Shown: positions 8,032-15,952, counted from the stretch's first letter. The stretch is 64,000 bases of DNA from Nonomuraea thailandensis (GCF_024172165.1 NZ_JAMZEB010000002.1:4485501-4549500), one strand, 5' to 3'. Notes: generated from the sequence alone by a model not told the origin. Program-made: numbers and translations.

Positions 8032-9010
8032 CCTCACGCCCGGCGCGACCCGCCGGGCACCGCATGCGGACGCGGCGAACGCGGCCGCCGACACGCGGGA
8101 GCCACCCGGCATTTTCGGGCGGACATTCGGCCGCGGGGTGAAATTCCGCCCGGCAGAATGGCTTATGCTGGGCTATTTCGCCGTGATGGCGCTCATCGTG
8201 GCCGTATTCCGCGATCGCCTGCCGGACGAGGCGGAGCTGCTCGCCGGTTATGCGCTCGCGGCCCTGTTCCTGCTCGTGCTGGCGGAGGCCGAGCGGCGTT
8301 TCCCCAAGGCCAGGGCGGTGCGGTTCGCCCGGTTCTCCGGGCCGTTCCTCGTGCTCCCGTTCGCGTACGGCGCCGCCGCCCGCGCCTCCCGCGTCCTGCA
8401 CGGGCGCTACCTCGACGGCGACCTGCACGCCTGGGAGACGGCGCTGCTCGGCTTCGCACCCAACACCGCCCTCACGGCGGCCATCGGCTCCCCGCTGGTG
8501 ACCGAGGTGCTGACCTTCTGCTACTTCACGTTCTACGGCTGCTTCCTGATCCCGGCGATCCTGTACGTCCGGGGCCTGGTGCCGCTGGCCGAGCGTTACG
8601 TGTTCGCCGCGCTGGCCGTGTTCCTGCCCTCCTACCTGGGGTTCATCGCGATCCCGCTGACGGGCCCCGTGCTGGCGCTGCCCGAGCTGTTCGCCGCCCA
8701 CGGCCCGTCGGGGTACGCGGTCACCGCCGTGCAGAGCGAGATCATGGCCGCCTTCGACCCGCCGGGCGCCTGCTTCCCCTCGACGCACGTGGCCGGCGCC
8801 TGGATCACCGTGCTCTGCCTGCGCCGGCGCGTCTCCAGGAACGTCCGCCGGGTGCTGTGGACGCTGACCGCGGGGCTGACGGTCGCCGTCGTGTACGACT
8901 GGTACCACTACCTCACCGACGCCGTCGCCGGGCTGGCGGTGGCGCTCGTCGTGCACGCCGTCACGAAGCGGATCGCAGCGCGGCCAGCGCGGCCTCGAAC
9001 CCCCGGGTGA
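8018..9010 (+). CDS. PAP2-superfamily membrane phosphatase/phosphotransferase
   Basis: 330 residues with about six TM helices. The PAP2 signature is visible as CFPSTHVAGAW (residues 252-262, catalytic His257) and YDWYHYLTDAVAGL (His297, Asp301). The family includes lipid-phosphate phosphatases and inositol-phosphorylceramide synthase-like headgroup transferases. Next to a ceramide-type cluster, a role in trimming or adding a sphingolipid headgroup is plausible but not shown. The start is uncertain: GTG 8018 overlaps the MMPL gene by 14 bases, GTG 8138 and ATG 8165 are later options, and an 8-bp inverted repeat (8116-8123 with 8145-8152) lies between. Its 3' end overlaps the convergent reductase gene by 50 bases. 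Confidence 0.82.
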   Translation: MPLRDLTPGATRRAPHADAANAAADTREPPGIFGRTFGRGVKFRPAEWLMLGYFAVMALIVAVFRDRLPDEAELLAGYALAALFLLVLAEAERRFPKARAVRFARFSGPFLVLPFAYGAAARASRVLHGRYLDGDLHAWETALLGFAPNTALTAAIGSPLVTEVLTFCYFTFYGCFLIPAILYVRGLVPLAERYVFAALAVFLPSYLGFIAIPLTGPVLALPELFAAHGPSGYAVTAVQSEIMAAFDPPGACFPSTHVAGAWITVLCLRRRVSRNVRRVLWTLTAGLTVAVVYDWYHYLTDAVAGLAVALVVHAVTKRIAARPARPRTPG

Positions 9011-10034
9011 GCGTGGTGGCGGGGGCGAACCCCAGCTCGCGTACGGCGTCGTCCGGCACGCACGTCCAGTCGGCGTGGCGCATCTCCCTGGCCTTGTCCC
9101 GGTTCAGCGCCGGAACGCCGCCCCGCGCGACCAGCTCGGCCAGCGCGGCCACCGCGTGCACGGCCGGCATCGGCACCGGCAGCACGACGGGGGCCCGGTA
9201 ACCGGCCGCCCGGGCCAGGGCGCGGCAGATGTCGGACATGCCGTAGGCGTTGCCGTCGCTGATCGGGTAGAGGCCCGGGCAGAGGCCGGCACGAGTGCCG
9301 GCGGGCCCCAGGGCGGAGCCGTGCCAGACCGGCTGCCGATCGGGACCGCGTCCGGCGGATCGCTGACCGGGGCCGTGCCCGGCCGGTTGCCGGTCGGGGC
9401 CGCGGTCGGCCGGTTGCAGGACGGGGCCGCGGTCGGCGGCGGCGAGCAGGGCCGTGCACAGGTCGTCCACGTAGACCATGCCGTAGCGGCGCGGGCCGAA
9501 GCCCGCCTGGACGACGACGCCGAGCCGGATCATGGGCAGGAGCGCGGGCAGCAGCGCCTCCTCGCCGGGCCCGTACACGATGCCGGGCCGCAGGATGACC
9601 GCGGGCACCTGGCCCGCGTGCTGCCTGACGACCTGCTCGCCGGCCCGCTTGCTGGCCCCGTACAGGGAGATGGCCGGGCCCGCCGCGAGCGAGGAGCACA
9701 GCACGAGGCGTGCCGGGTGGCGCTGCGCGGCCAGCGCCCGCACCAGCCGGGCGACGCCGTCGCGGTTGACCGCCCAGAACCCGGCGGGGGTGCGGGCCCG
9801 CAGGGTGGCTGCGAGGTGGATGACGCGGTCGGCTCCCCGCAGGGCCTCCGTGACGCCCCGGCCGGTGGCCAGGTCGCCGGGCACCACCTGGACGCCCAGC
9901 TCACGCAGGGCCCTGGCGCGCGGGGACGGCCGGGCCAGGGCCGTGACGGTGCCGCCGCGCGCCAGGATCATACGGATCAGCCGCCCGCCGACGAAGCCGG
10001 TGGCGCCGGTGACCAGGTAACGCGCAGCCGTCAC
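8961..10034 (-). CDS. NAD-dependent epimerase-like reductase (putative ceramide reductase, CerR type)
   Basis: 357 residues of the extended short-chain dehydrogenase fold. VTGATGFVGG near the N-terminus is the Rossmann nucleotide loop, and YGASK (Tyr125, Lys129) is the catalytic pair. In the known bacterial ceramide pathway a protein of this family reduces the 3-keto group of 3-oxo-ceramide. The GTG start overlaps the stop of the upstream GNAT gene (GTGA), so the two are translationally coupled. An odd 45-residue insertion of five 9-residue repeats sits at about residues 200-244, between the YVDDL and YPISDG segments where relatives have a short loop. Other epimerase functions, such as sugar or sterol, cannot be excluded; the context drives the call. 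Confidence 0.75.
   Translation of the reverse strand: MTAARYLVTGATGFVGGRLIRMILARGGTVTALARPSPRARALRELGVQVVPGDLATGRGVTEALRGADRVIHLAATLRARTPAGFWAVNRDGVARLVRALAAQRHPARLVLCSSLAAGPAISLYGASKRAGEQVVRQHAGQVPAVILRPGIVYGPGEEALLPALLPMIRLGVVVQAGFGPRRYGMVYVDDLCTALLAAADRGPVLQPADRGPDRQPAGHGPGQRSAGRGPDRQPVWHGSALGPAGTRAGLCPGLYPISDGNAYGMSDICRALARAAGYRAPVVLPVPMPAVHAVAALAELVARGGVPALNRDKAREMRHADWTCVPDDAVRELGFAPATTLTRGFEAALAALRSAS
9303..9437 (-). repeat. five in-frame 27-bp repeats inside the epimerase-like gene
   Basis: Reading on the minus strand, the unit codes for ADRGPDRQP and variants (ADRGPVLQP, ADRGPDRQP, AGHGPGQRS, AGRGPDRQP, VWHGSALGP). The first two copies (9411-9437 and 9384-9410) are nearly identical in DNA, while the later ones have diverged. 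This looks like a minisatellite that expanded in frame within a surface loop. Confidence 0.85.
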
Positions 10035-11176
10035 AACTCCCGCCCGTAGATGCGGTACGCCTTGGAGCGGGTGCCGCCGAGCAGGGACAGGTAGCGGTTG
10101 ATGGCCTGGTTGTCCTCCAGGGTCCAGCCGAGCTCCATGCCGCCGCGGTAGCCGCCGGCCGTGACGGCCTCGTACGTGCGCGCCAGGAGCGCGGCCTCGA
10201 CGCCGTGCCTGCGCAGATCCGGGACGACGCCGAACAACAGGCCGCGGACGCGGTCGATGCGCCGCGCCGCCAGGGACAGCCGCACCCGCCCGAGGGGCAG
10301 CCCGAAGCGGCTGAGGCGGCCCCGCGCCGCGGCCAGGGCCTGGTTGAAGTCGGGCAGGGCCAGCGCCACCGCCACCGGCTCGCCCGCCACCTCGGCGAGC
10401 TGGACGAGCCGCGGGTTCATGATCGCGCGCAGCCGCTGCTTGGCCAGGGCGAACTCCGCGTCCGTCATCGGCGTGAAGCCCCAGTTGCCCTGCCAGGCGC
10501 GGTCGAAGACGAGCTTCACCCGGTCGAGGTCGGCGTCGTAACGCGCCGGGTCGAGCGGCCGGACGGTGAGCCGGTGGCGCGACTCGGCCCGCCGGGCGAT
10601 GCTCAGCAGCCGCTCGGGCGGCACCCAGCCCGTGCCGTCCCACGCCCACAGGTCCTTCGCCTTGACCATTCCGCACGACTCCAGCAGCGCCGGATAGTAC
10701 GCCGGGTTGTACGGCATCATCACGCTCGGCGGCGCGTCGAACCCCTCGACCAGCACCCCGCACTCGTCGTTCATGGTGAAGTTGACCGGCCCCAGCATGG
10801 TCCGCAGCCCGCGCTCGCGAAGCCACCGCGCCACGGCGTCCAGCAGCTCCCGCGCCGCCTCCGGATCGTCGGCGCAGGCGAACTGCCCGAAGAACCCGTC
10901 GCGTGCCCCGTGGACCCCGTTGTGCCGGGGGTTGTGCACGGCGGCGATCCGGCCGGCCACTCGCCCGGCACGGCGTACGGTGAACAGCTCGACCTCGCCG
11001 TAGCGGAAGAACGGGTTGTGCCGCCGGTCGAGCAGGCGCCGGCAGTCGCCGCGCAGCGGCGGCACGAAGTGCGGGTCACCGCCGTGCAGCCGGTACGGCA
11101 GCTCGATGAACTCCGCCAGCCCACGCCGCCCCCTGACGGGCTCGGCGGGACGCGGTGACGAGGACGAGACCGGCAT
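10031..11176 (-). CDS. GNAT-like acyltransferase (putative bacterial ceramide synthase, bCerS type)
   Basis: 381 residues; ATG 11176 is preceded by AGGGGG at good spacing. It begins with the conserved block FIELPYRLHGGDPHFVPPL, followed by RIAAVHNPRHN, GFFGQFACADDPEAA, GPVNFTMNDECG and MPYNPAYY. These are hallmarks of the long double-GNAT family that contains the Caulobacter ceramide synthase, which N-acylates 3-ketosphinganine from acyl donors. The family is broad, so the specific function rests on the neighbours: an acyl carrier protein 28 bases upstream, an epimerase-like reductase overlapping downstream and a divergent serine palmitoyltransferase. It acts in the cytoplasm or at the membrane face. 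Confidence 0.78.
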   Translation of the reverse strand: MPVSSSSPRPAEPVRGRRGLAEFIELPYRLHGGDPHFVPPLRGDCRRLLDRRHNPFFRYGEVELFTVRRAGRVAGRIAAVHNPRHNGVHGARDGFFGQFACADDPEAARELLDAVARWLRERGLRTMLGPVNFTMNDECGVLVEGFDAPPSVMMPYNPAYYPALLESCGMVKAKDLWAWDGTGWVPPERLLSIARRAESRHRLTVRPLDPARYDADLDRVKLVFDRAWQGNWGFTPMTDAEFALAKQRLRAIMNPRLVQLAEVAGEPVAVALALPDFNQALAAARGRLSRFGLPLGRVRLSLAARRIDRVRGLLFGVVPDLRRHGVEAALLARTYEAVTAGGYRGGMELGWTLEDNQAINRYLSLLGGTRSKAYRIYGREL

Positions 11177-11204
11177 GGCGACCCCCTGCACTGAACGGCC
11201 CCCG

Positions 11205-11453
11205 TCAGCCGGCCCGCACCCCGGCGCGGACGAGGGTGGTCACGTCGCCGAGGGTGCGCACGTGCCTGGCGAGATCGAAGTCGACCAGGAGGTCGAACCG
11301 GTCGCCGCTGGCCACGGCCAGCTCGGCCATGTCGAGGCTGTCGGCCTCGAGCTCCTCGCGCAGGTCGGTGTCGGGGGTGATGAGCGCCGGATCTACCGCG
11401 AGGATCTCGGCGCACAGGCCGCGCAGCTGGTGGAAGATCTCATCCTCTGTCAT
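11205..11453 (-). CDS. acyl carrier protein (Spt-associated)
   Basis: 82 residues, acidic and helical. EADSLDMAEL holds the phosphopantetheine attachment Ser39 in the canonical DSL motif. ATG 11453 has AAGGA 7 bases upstream; a longer in-frame extension to 11546 exists but would swallow the promoter. In sphingolipid-producing bacteria a dedicated ACP delivers the acyl chain to serine palmitoyltransferase. Here it is first in a three-gene operon with the GNAT acyltransferase and reductase and is divergent from the SPT gene, matching that role. No acyl-ACP synthetase gene is seen nearby. Confidence 0.85.
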   Translation of the reverse strand: MTEDEIFHQLRGLCAEILAVDPALITPDTDLREELEADSLDMAELAVASGDRFDLLVDFDLARHVRTLGDVTTLVRAGVRAG

Positions 11454-11585
11454 GCACACGTCCTTGTCGGCTGTCGCTTTGTCGGGCCTGTGGCTGCCGG
11501 CTCGCTTCACAGCAGCAGCGATTACTCTACTATCACGATCAACCACTGTCAGCTACGATCGCCAGATGTGGAGTGAGTCGCCAGA

Positions 11586-12812
11586 ATGCCTTCGACGGAG
11601 CCGGAAAGTGAGTGCCGCGCCGTGACGGACGCCTTCGACAAGTGCCGGCTGCCGGAGGCCGGGGCACTGGCCGCGGCCGGCCTCTACCCCTACTACCTGC
11701 CGGTGGAGGAGCGCCCTGGCGGCGGCGAGGTGGTGGTGGGCGGCCGGCGGGTGCTGATGGCCGGTTCCAACGACTACCTGGCGCTGGCGGACGATCCCCG
11801 CCTGAAGGAGGCCGGGGCCGAGGCGCTGCGCCGGCTGGGCTCGGGCAACTCCGGGTCACGGGTGCTCAACGGCACGCTGGCCCTGCACGAGACGCTGGAG
11901 CGGGAGCTGGCGGCGTTCCTCGGGCACGAGGCGGCGATGGTGGTCTCCACCGGCTACCAGGCCAATCTCGCGCTGAGCGCGCTGTTCGGGCCGCGCGACG
12001 TGCTGTTCGCCGACCGGCGCATCCACGCCTCGCTCATCGACGCCGCCCGGCTCGGCCAGGCCGCGCTGCGGCGCTACCGGCACAACGACATGACGCAGCT
12101 CGCCGGCATGCTGGAGGCCGCCGACCCAGGGGTGGGCGCGATCGTGCTGACGGAGGGCATGTTCTCCGTCGACGGCGACCTGTGCGACCTGCCCGGCATC
12201 GCCAAGCTGGCGGCCCATCACGGGGCGCGGGTCGTGCTCGACAGCGCGCACGACGCCGGGCTGCTGGGGGCCGGGGGGCGGGGGGCCGCCGAGCACCATG
12301 GCCTGCAGTCGGCCGTGGACGTGCAGACGGTGACGTTCTCCAAGTGCTTCGGCACGCTCGGCGGGGCCGTCGCGGGGCCGCGGCACGTCGTTCACTACCT
12401 GCGGCACAGCGCGCGCTCCGCGCTGTTCTCCGCCTCGCTGCCGCCCGCCTGCACGGCGGCGGCGCTGGCCGCCCTCGACATCGTCCGCACGGAGCCGGAG
12501 CGCCGCCGGGCCGTCATGTTCACCGCTGAACGGCTGCGCTCCGGGCTGGTGGCGCTCGGGTTCGGGATCGCGCCGGGCGGCACGCCCACGGTCTCGCTGC
12601 GGGTGGGCGATCGGCTGACCTGCTGCCGGTTCTGGGCCGGGCTGCTGGAGGAGGGCGTTCTGGCGAACGTCATGCTGCCGCCGGCCGTTCCCGAGGGTGA
12701 GGCGATGATCCGGCTGAGCGTCACGGCGGCGCACACGGGCGGGCAGGTGGACCGGATCCTCGGCGCGGTGGCGACCGTGGCCGCGTGCCTGGGCCTGCTC
12801 CCCGGCACCTGA
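11586..12812 (+). CDS. spt: serine palmitoyltransferase-like alpha-oxoamine synthase
   Basis: 408 residues of the PLP-dependent alpha-oxoamine synthase family (fold type I). The PLP lysine is Lys253 in TFSKCFGTLGG. Asp219 and His222 (DSAHDAG) and the stacking His147 (RIHASLID) are in place. TFSK plus the following FSASLPP segment resembles soluble bacterial serine palmitoyltransferases more than 8-amino-7-oxononanoate synthase or KBL. The expected reaction is decarboxylative condensation of L-serine with an acyl thioester to 3-ketosphinganine. ATG 11586 is used; GTG 11622 is an alternative. It is divergent from the ACP operon across a 130-bp intergenic region with an AT-rich patch (11515-11575) likely to hold both promoters. 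Function as AONS or another oxoamine synthase is the main alternative. Confidence 0.82.
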   Translation: MPSTEPESECRAVTDAFDKCRLPEAGALAAAGLYPYYLPVEERPGGGEVVVGGRRVLMAGSNDYLALADDPRLKEAGAEALRRLGSGNSGSRVLNGTLALHETLERELAAFLGHEAAMVVSTGYQANLALSALFGPRDVLFADRRIHASLIDAARLGQAALRRYRHNDMTQLAGMLEAADPGVGAIVLTEGMFSVDGDLCDLPGIAKLAAHHGARVVLDSAHDAGLLGAGGRGAAEHHGLQSAVDVQTVTFSKCFGTLGGAVAGPRHVVHYLRHSARSALFSASLPPACTAAALAALDIVRTEPERRRAVMFTAERLRSGLVALGFGIAPGGTPTVSLRVGDRLTCCRFWAGLLEEGVLANVMLPPAVPEGEAMIRLSVTAAHTGGQVDRILGAVATVAACLGLLPGT

Positions 12813-12941
12813 CCATCGGCCCGCACGCCTGCCGGCCCTTCGCCCCCTTCGCCCTGACCCTGGCCCCCGCGCCTGCCTCCGGACCGGCGGCCGGCGACGC
12901 GAGTCTTGGCATGCCCGCAGAGTGCCGGCGCGTGGGCGCCG

Positions 12942-12971
12942 TTGACGGGAGCACCGTCGGTCAATTATTTT
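12942..12971 (+). promoter_or_regulatory. candidate promoter of the ROK-glycosidase operon
   Basis: TTGACG (12942-12947) and TATTTT (12966-12971) are 18 bases apart. Just downstream the AT-rich TTAGTTATTAA (12979-12989) resembles ROK-type operators and abuts AAGGAG, the ribosome site for ATG 13001. Autoregulation by the ROK protein is inferred. Confidence 0.5.
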
Positions 12972-13000
12972 CTACCCGTTAGTTATTAAGGAGCGCCGAC

Positions 13001-14161
13001 ATGCCCACACCGGTGCAGGACGTCCGCAGGCTGCACAGGCGTCTCGTGCTGCGCACGCTGCGCGACCACGGCCCGCAGCCCCGCGCCGGCCTCGCCAGGC
13101 GGCTGGCCCTCTCCCCCACGACCATGACCAAGGTGGTGGCCCAGCTCCTGGACGAAGGCCTGGTCGGCGAGGGCGCCACGGACGGCGCGGGCACCCGCGT
13201 CGGCCGGCCTTCGACCGAGGTCCGGCTGCGCGCCGACGCCCGGTACGTCATCGGCGTCCAGGTCGGCGCGGGGCTGGTGCGGCTCGGGTTGTGCGACCTC
13301 AGGGCCCGCCCGGGCGACGTCCGCTCGTTCGGCTTCGACCTGGCGGGCGAGCCGCCCGAGCGGGTCGTGACGCGGATCGCCGGGGCCGCCGCCGCGCTGG
13401 CGGAACAGGCGGGCGACCGGCTGCTGGGGATCGGGGTCGCGGCCCCCGGCCCGGTGGACCCCGGGCAGCGCCGCAACGTGCTGTCGGTCAACCTGGGCTG
13501 GCGCGACGTGGAGTTCGGCGATCCGCTGGAGCGGGCGCTGGGCGTGCCGGCGGTGGTCGATCACAACGTACGGGCGATGGCGCTGGCCGAGGCCCGCTAC
13601 GGCGACACGGGCGGGGCCGACCCCCTCCTGTACGTGTACGTCCGCACCGGCGTCGGCGCGGGCCTGGTGATCGGCGGGCAGCCGTTCAGGTCGGGCGCCC
13701 ACGGGGTCACGGAGCTGGGGCACCTGAGGGTGGTGGAGCGGGGCAGGCCGTGCGCGTGCGGCGCGACCGGCTGCCTGGAGACCGTGGCGGCCGAGCCGTA
13801 CCTGGGCGAGCTGGCCCGCTCCCTGCTGGGCCGCGACAGCGCGGACCCGCTCGCCGACCTGGCCTCCGCCGCCGGCGAGGGGGACGAGCGGGCGGGCGCG
13901 GCGCTGGACGAGGTGGTGGATCGGCTCGCCACCGGCCTGGCCAGCGCGGTGAACCTGCTCAACCCCGCGCTGATCCTGCTCGGCGGCGCCTTCCGCACGG
14001 CTCCGGAGCCGGTGTTCGACCGGGTCAGGCAGGCGTTGCGGGCCAGGGCGTTCCCCGTGCTGCGCGACGCGGTGCAGGTGCGGCGGGCCACGCTCGGCCC
14101 GGACGCCGGTGTGGTGGGCAGTGCGGCCGTCGCTCTGGACCGGCTCTTCTACGACGTTTGA
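13001..14161 (+). CDS. ROK-family transcriptional regulator
   Basis: 386 residues. The N-terminal 65 residues form a winged helix-turn-helix (GLARRLALSPTTMTKVVAQL). The rest is the ROK sugar-kinase-like fold with VAAPGPVD and a C-A-C-G-A-T-G-C zinc motif at residues 251-258 (CxCGxxGCxE). Such proteins usually repress sugar-uptake or catabolic genes until a sugar binds. It has a strong AAGGAG ribosome site and lies 14 bases upstream of a glycosidase gene, so the two form an operon and the enzyme's product or substrate is the likely effector. GGxGxGxxL phosphate-binding residues are partly conserved; kinase activity is unlikely with the HTH domain present. Confidence 0.9.
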   Translation: MPTPVQDVRRLHRRLVLRTLRDHGPQPRAGLARRLALSPTTMTKVVAQLLDEGLVGEGATDGAGTRVGRPSTEVRLRADARYVIGVQVGAGLVRLGLCDLRARPGDVRSFGFDLAGEPPERVVTRIAGAAAALAEQAGDRLLGIGVAAPGPVDPGQRRNVLSVNLGWRDVEFGDPLERALGVPAVVDHNVRAMALAEARYGDTGGADPLLYVYVRTGVGAGLVIGGQPFRSGAHGVTELGHLRVVERGRPCACGATGCLETVAAEPYLGELARSLLGRDSADPLADLASAAGEGDERAGAALDEVVDRLATGLASAVNLLNPALILLGGAFRTAPEPVFDRVRQALRARAFPVLRDAVQVRRATLGPDAGVVGSAAVALDRLFYDV

Positions 14162-14175
14162 GAGGTAAGGACAAC

Positions 14176-15135
14176 ATGATCGAACACGCCCCGCTCCCTG
14201 CCTTCGACCCGCTGGCGGGCACGGTGGTGCTCGCGCCGGAGAAGGACGAGGAGGGTTACTGGGCGGGCTGTCCCGGTGTGCTGCACGACGGGGAGCGGTT
14301 CTGGCTGACCTACCGGCGGCGGCGCCCCCGCGGCGCGGGAGCCGAGCGCGGGTGGCGCTGCGCGGTGGCGGTCAGCGACGACGGCGTGGACTTCACCGAC
14401 GTGTGGTCGGTGCACAAGGACGAGCTGGGCACGCCGTCCATGGAACGGTTCTGCCTGGCGCCCGCGGACGAGGGAGGGTTCGTGCTCTACCTGTCGTACG
14501 TGGACCCGGCCGACAACCGGTGGCGGATCGACGCGCTGAGCCCGGCGGCGCATCCGTCGGCGTTCGACATCGCTTCGGCGCGGCCGGTGCTGACGGCGGC
14601 CTCCACCGGGACCGAGGGGGTCAAGGACCCGTACGTGCTGCGGGCCGGGCCTGTGACGTACCTGTTCGCCAGCTACGCCGCGGCCCTGGACGGGCTCGGC
14701 GGCGAGGCTCACGCCAGCGCGGACATCTACAACGTCGGCGCGACCACCCATCCCACGGGGCTGGCGACCAGCCTGGACGGCGGGGCGTCGTTCACCTGGC
14801 ACGGACAGGCCCTGGGGGTGGGCCAGGGATGGGACCGCTACCAGGCGCGGCTCAACAGCGTCGTGCCCGTGCCCGGCGGGTACGTGGGCTTCTACGACGG
14901 GTCGGCCTCGCACGAGGAGAACTACGAGGAGCGCTGCGGCGTCGCGGTCTCCGGTGACCTGTTCGGGTGGCGGCGGCTGTCGGGCGGGCGGCCCTGGGTG
15001 ACCTCGCCGCACCGCGGCGGCTCGGTCCGGTATCTGGACGCGTTGCTGCTGGAGGGGCGGTGGTGGCTCTACTACGAGATGACCCGCGCCGACGGCGCGC
15101 ACGAGCTGCGCGTGATCCGGATACCCGCCGGGTGA
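14176..15135 (+). CDS. five-bladed beta-propeller glycosidase-like protein (GH43/GH32/GH130-like)
   Basis: 319 residues, no signal peptide, so cytoplasmic. Start ATG 14176 follows AGAGGTAAGG. Repeated aromatic-rich beta blades (GYWAGCPGVLHDGERFWLTY, CAVAVSDDGVDF, VKDPYVL, GYVGFYDG, RWWLYYEM) suggest a glycoside-hydrolase propeller of the GH43/GH32 or GH130 type. The VKDPYVL motif resembles the Asp-Pro-bearing blade of those families. The substrate is unknown. The coupling to a ROK regulator suggests intracellular breakdown of an imported oligosaccharide, but no transporter gene adjoins. Confidence 0.65.
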   Translation: MIEHAPLPAFDPLAGTVVLAPEKDEEGYWAGCPGVLHDGERFWLTYRRRRPRGAGAERGWRCAVAVSDDGVDFTDVWSVHKDELGTPSMERFCLAPADEGGFVLYLSYVDPADNRWRIDALSPAAHPSAFDIASARPVLTAASTGTEGVKDPYVLRAGPVTYLFASYAAALDGLGGEAHASADIYNVGATTHPTGLATSLDGGASFTWHGQALGVGQGWDRYQARLNSVVPVPGGYVGFYDGSASHEENYEERCGVAVSGDLFGWRRLSGGRPWVTSPHRGGSVRYLDALLLEGRWWLYYEMTRADGAHELRVIRIPAG

Positions 15136-15213
15136 CAGGCGGCACGTCGGCGCGGGTGCGCGCCCGTCTGCCTCGCAGGGCCGTACAGGAAGCCGGCCAG
15201 GCGGGCGGGCGCG

Positions 15214-15561
15214 TCAGGCGAAGCCGGGGGCGGGCTCCCAGAGGCTGATCTCGGTGCCCTGGTCGTCGGTGCACGAGCAGCCGCGCCCCGACTTGCTCTC
15301 GAAGATCTCGCCGGTGGACCCGCCGAGCTCGCGCACCCGCCCGGCGGCCTTGTCGATGTCGTCCACGTGGTAGTAGAGGTTCGGCTGGGACGACGCGCCG
15401 CCCGCGACGAAGCCCATCGCCACGGCGGTGTTCGCGACGTGCAGGTACGTCTCGTGCTCGCGCCTGAACTCCCAGCCGAACAACCCCCCGTAGAAGGCGG
15501 CCGCCCGGTCCAGGTCCCGCACGGACAGGGTGTAGTAGCCGAGCTCGACAGCCATGCGCAT
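15214..15561 (-). CDS. VOC-superfamily (glyoxalase/dioxygenase fold) protein
   Basis: 115 residues with one beta-alpha-beta-beta-beta pair of modules: GYYTLSVRDLDRAAAFYGGLFGW at the start and LYYHVDDIDKAAGRVRELGG in the middle, ending in GTEISLWEP. The putative metal ligands are the middle His (YYHV) and the terminal Glu. This small VOC class is common in actinomycetes, and its substrate is usually unknown. It is transcribed divergently from the ArsR-SRPBCC pair with GTTAAC-type sites between. ATG 15561 and ATG 15555 are both possible starts. Confidence 0.85.
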   Translation of the reverse strand: MRMAVELGYYTLSVRDLDRAAAFYGGLFGWEFRREHETYLHVANTAVAMGFVAGGASSQPNLYYHVDDIDKAAGRVRELGGSTGEIFESKSGRGCSCTDDQGTEISLWEPAPGFA

Positions 15562-15588
15562 GCCTCCGCGATAATAGTTTCCTACAGC

Positions 15589-15633
15589 GTTAACAGCCTA
15601 ACGGAAGTAGGCAACAATTAACACTGACGTTAA
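15589..15633. promoter_or_regulatory. GTTAAC-type sites between VOC and ArsR genes
   Basis: A GTTAAC palindrome (15589-15594) and an inverted repeat TTAAC-N6-GTTAA (15618-15633) lie in the divergent promoter region. They share the same half site and are plausible ArsR operators. The second one overlaps the likely start of the ArsR coding sequence. Confidence 0.45.
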
Positions 15634-15952
15634 TGAAATTGACGCCACGCTGGCGGCGCTGGCCGACCCGACCCGGCGCAAGGTGATCGATCTGCTGCGG
15701 GAGGGCCCGCGCCCGGCCGGGGAGCTGGCGCAGGCCGTCCAGATGAGCGCGCCGGCGCTCAGCAGGCACCTGCGCGTGCTGCGCGCGAGCGGGATCGTGC
15801 AGGCCGAGGCCGGCGGGGCCGACGCCCGGCTGCGCCTGTACACGCTGCGGCAGCAGCCGTTCACGGCGCTGCAGGCGTGGCTGGACCAGGTGCAGGCGTT
15901 CTGGGCCGAGCAGCTCGGCTCGTTCAAGGACCACGTGGAGCGCACCCGGTGA
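15617..15952 (+). CDS. ArsR-family winged-helix repressor (start codon unusual)
   Basis: About 110 residues. The ArsR signature ALADPTRRKVIDLLREGP is followed by LSRHLRVLRASGIVQ, the recognition helix region. The conserved ALADPTRR block is only in frame if translation begins upstream of the first GTG (15683), but no ATG, GTG or TTG lies between that block and the in-frame TAG at 15608. Candidates are ATT 15617 (GGAAG about 9 bases upstream) or CTG 15650; an ATG at 15633 is out of frame. ATT 15617 is used here. The metal-binding Cys motifs of true ArsR are absent, as in the subgroup paired with SRPBCC proteins. Its stop overlaps the next gene's GTG, so the pair is coupled. Confidence 0.78.
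   Translation: MNTDVNEIDATLAALADPTRRKVIDLLREGPRPAGELAQAVQMSAPALSRHLRVLRASGIVQAEAGGADARLRLYTLRQQPFTALQAWLDQVQAFWAEQLGSFKDHVERTR

Noticed and set aside
6004..12812. Polyketide or fatty-acid gene cluster
   Set aside because: An ACP and oxoamine synthase are present, but no ketosynthase, acyltransferase or NRPS module is; the gene set fits ceramide synthesis better.
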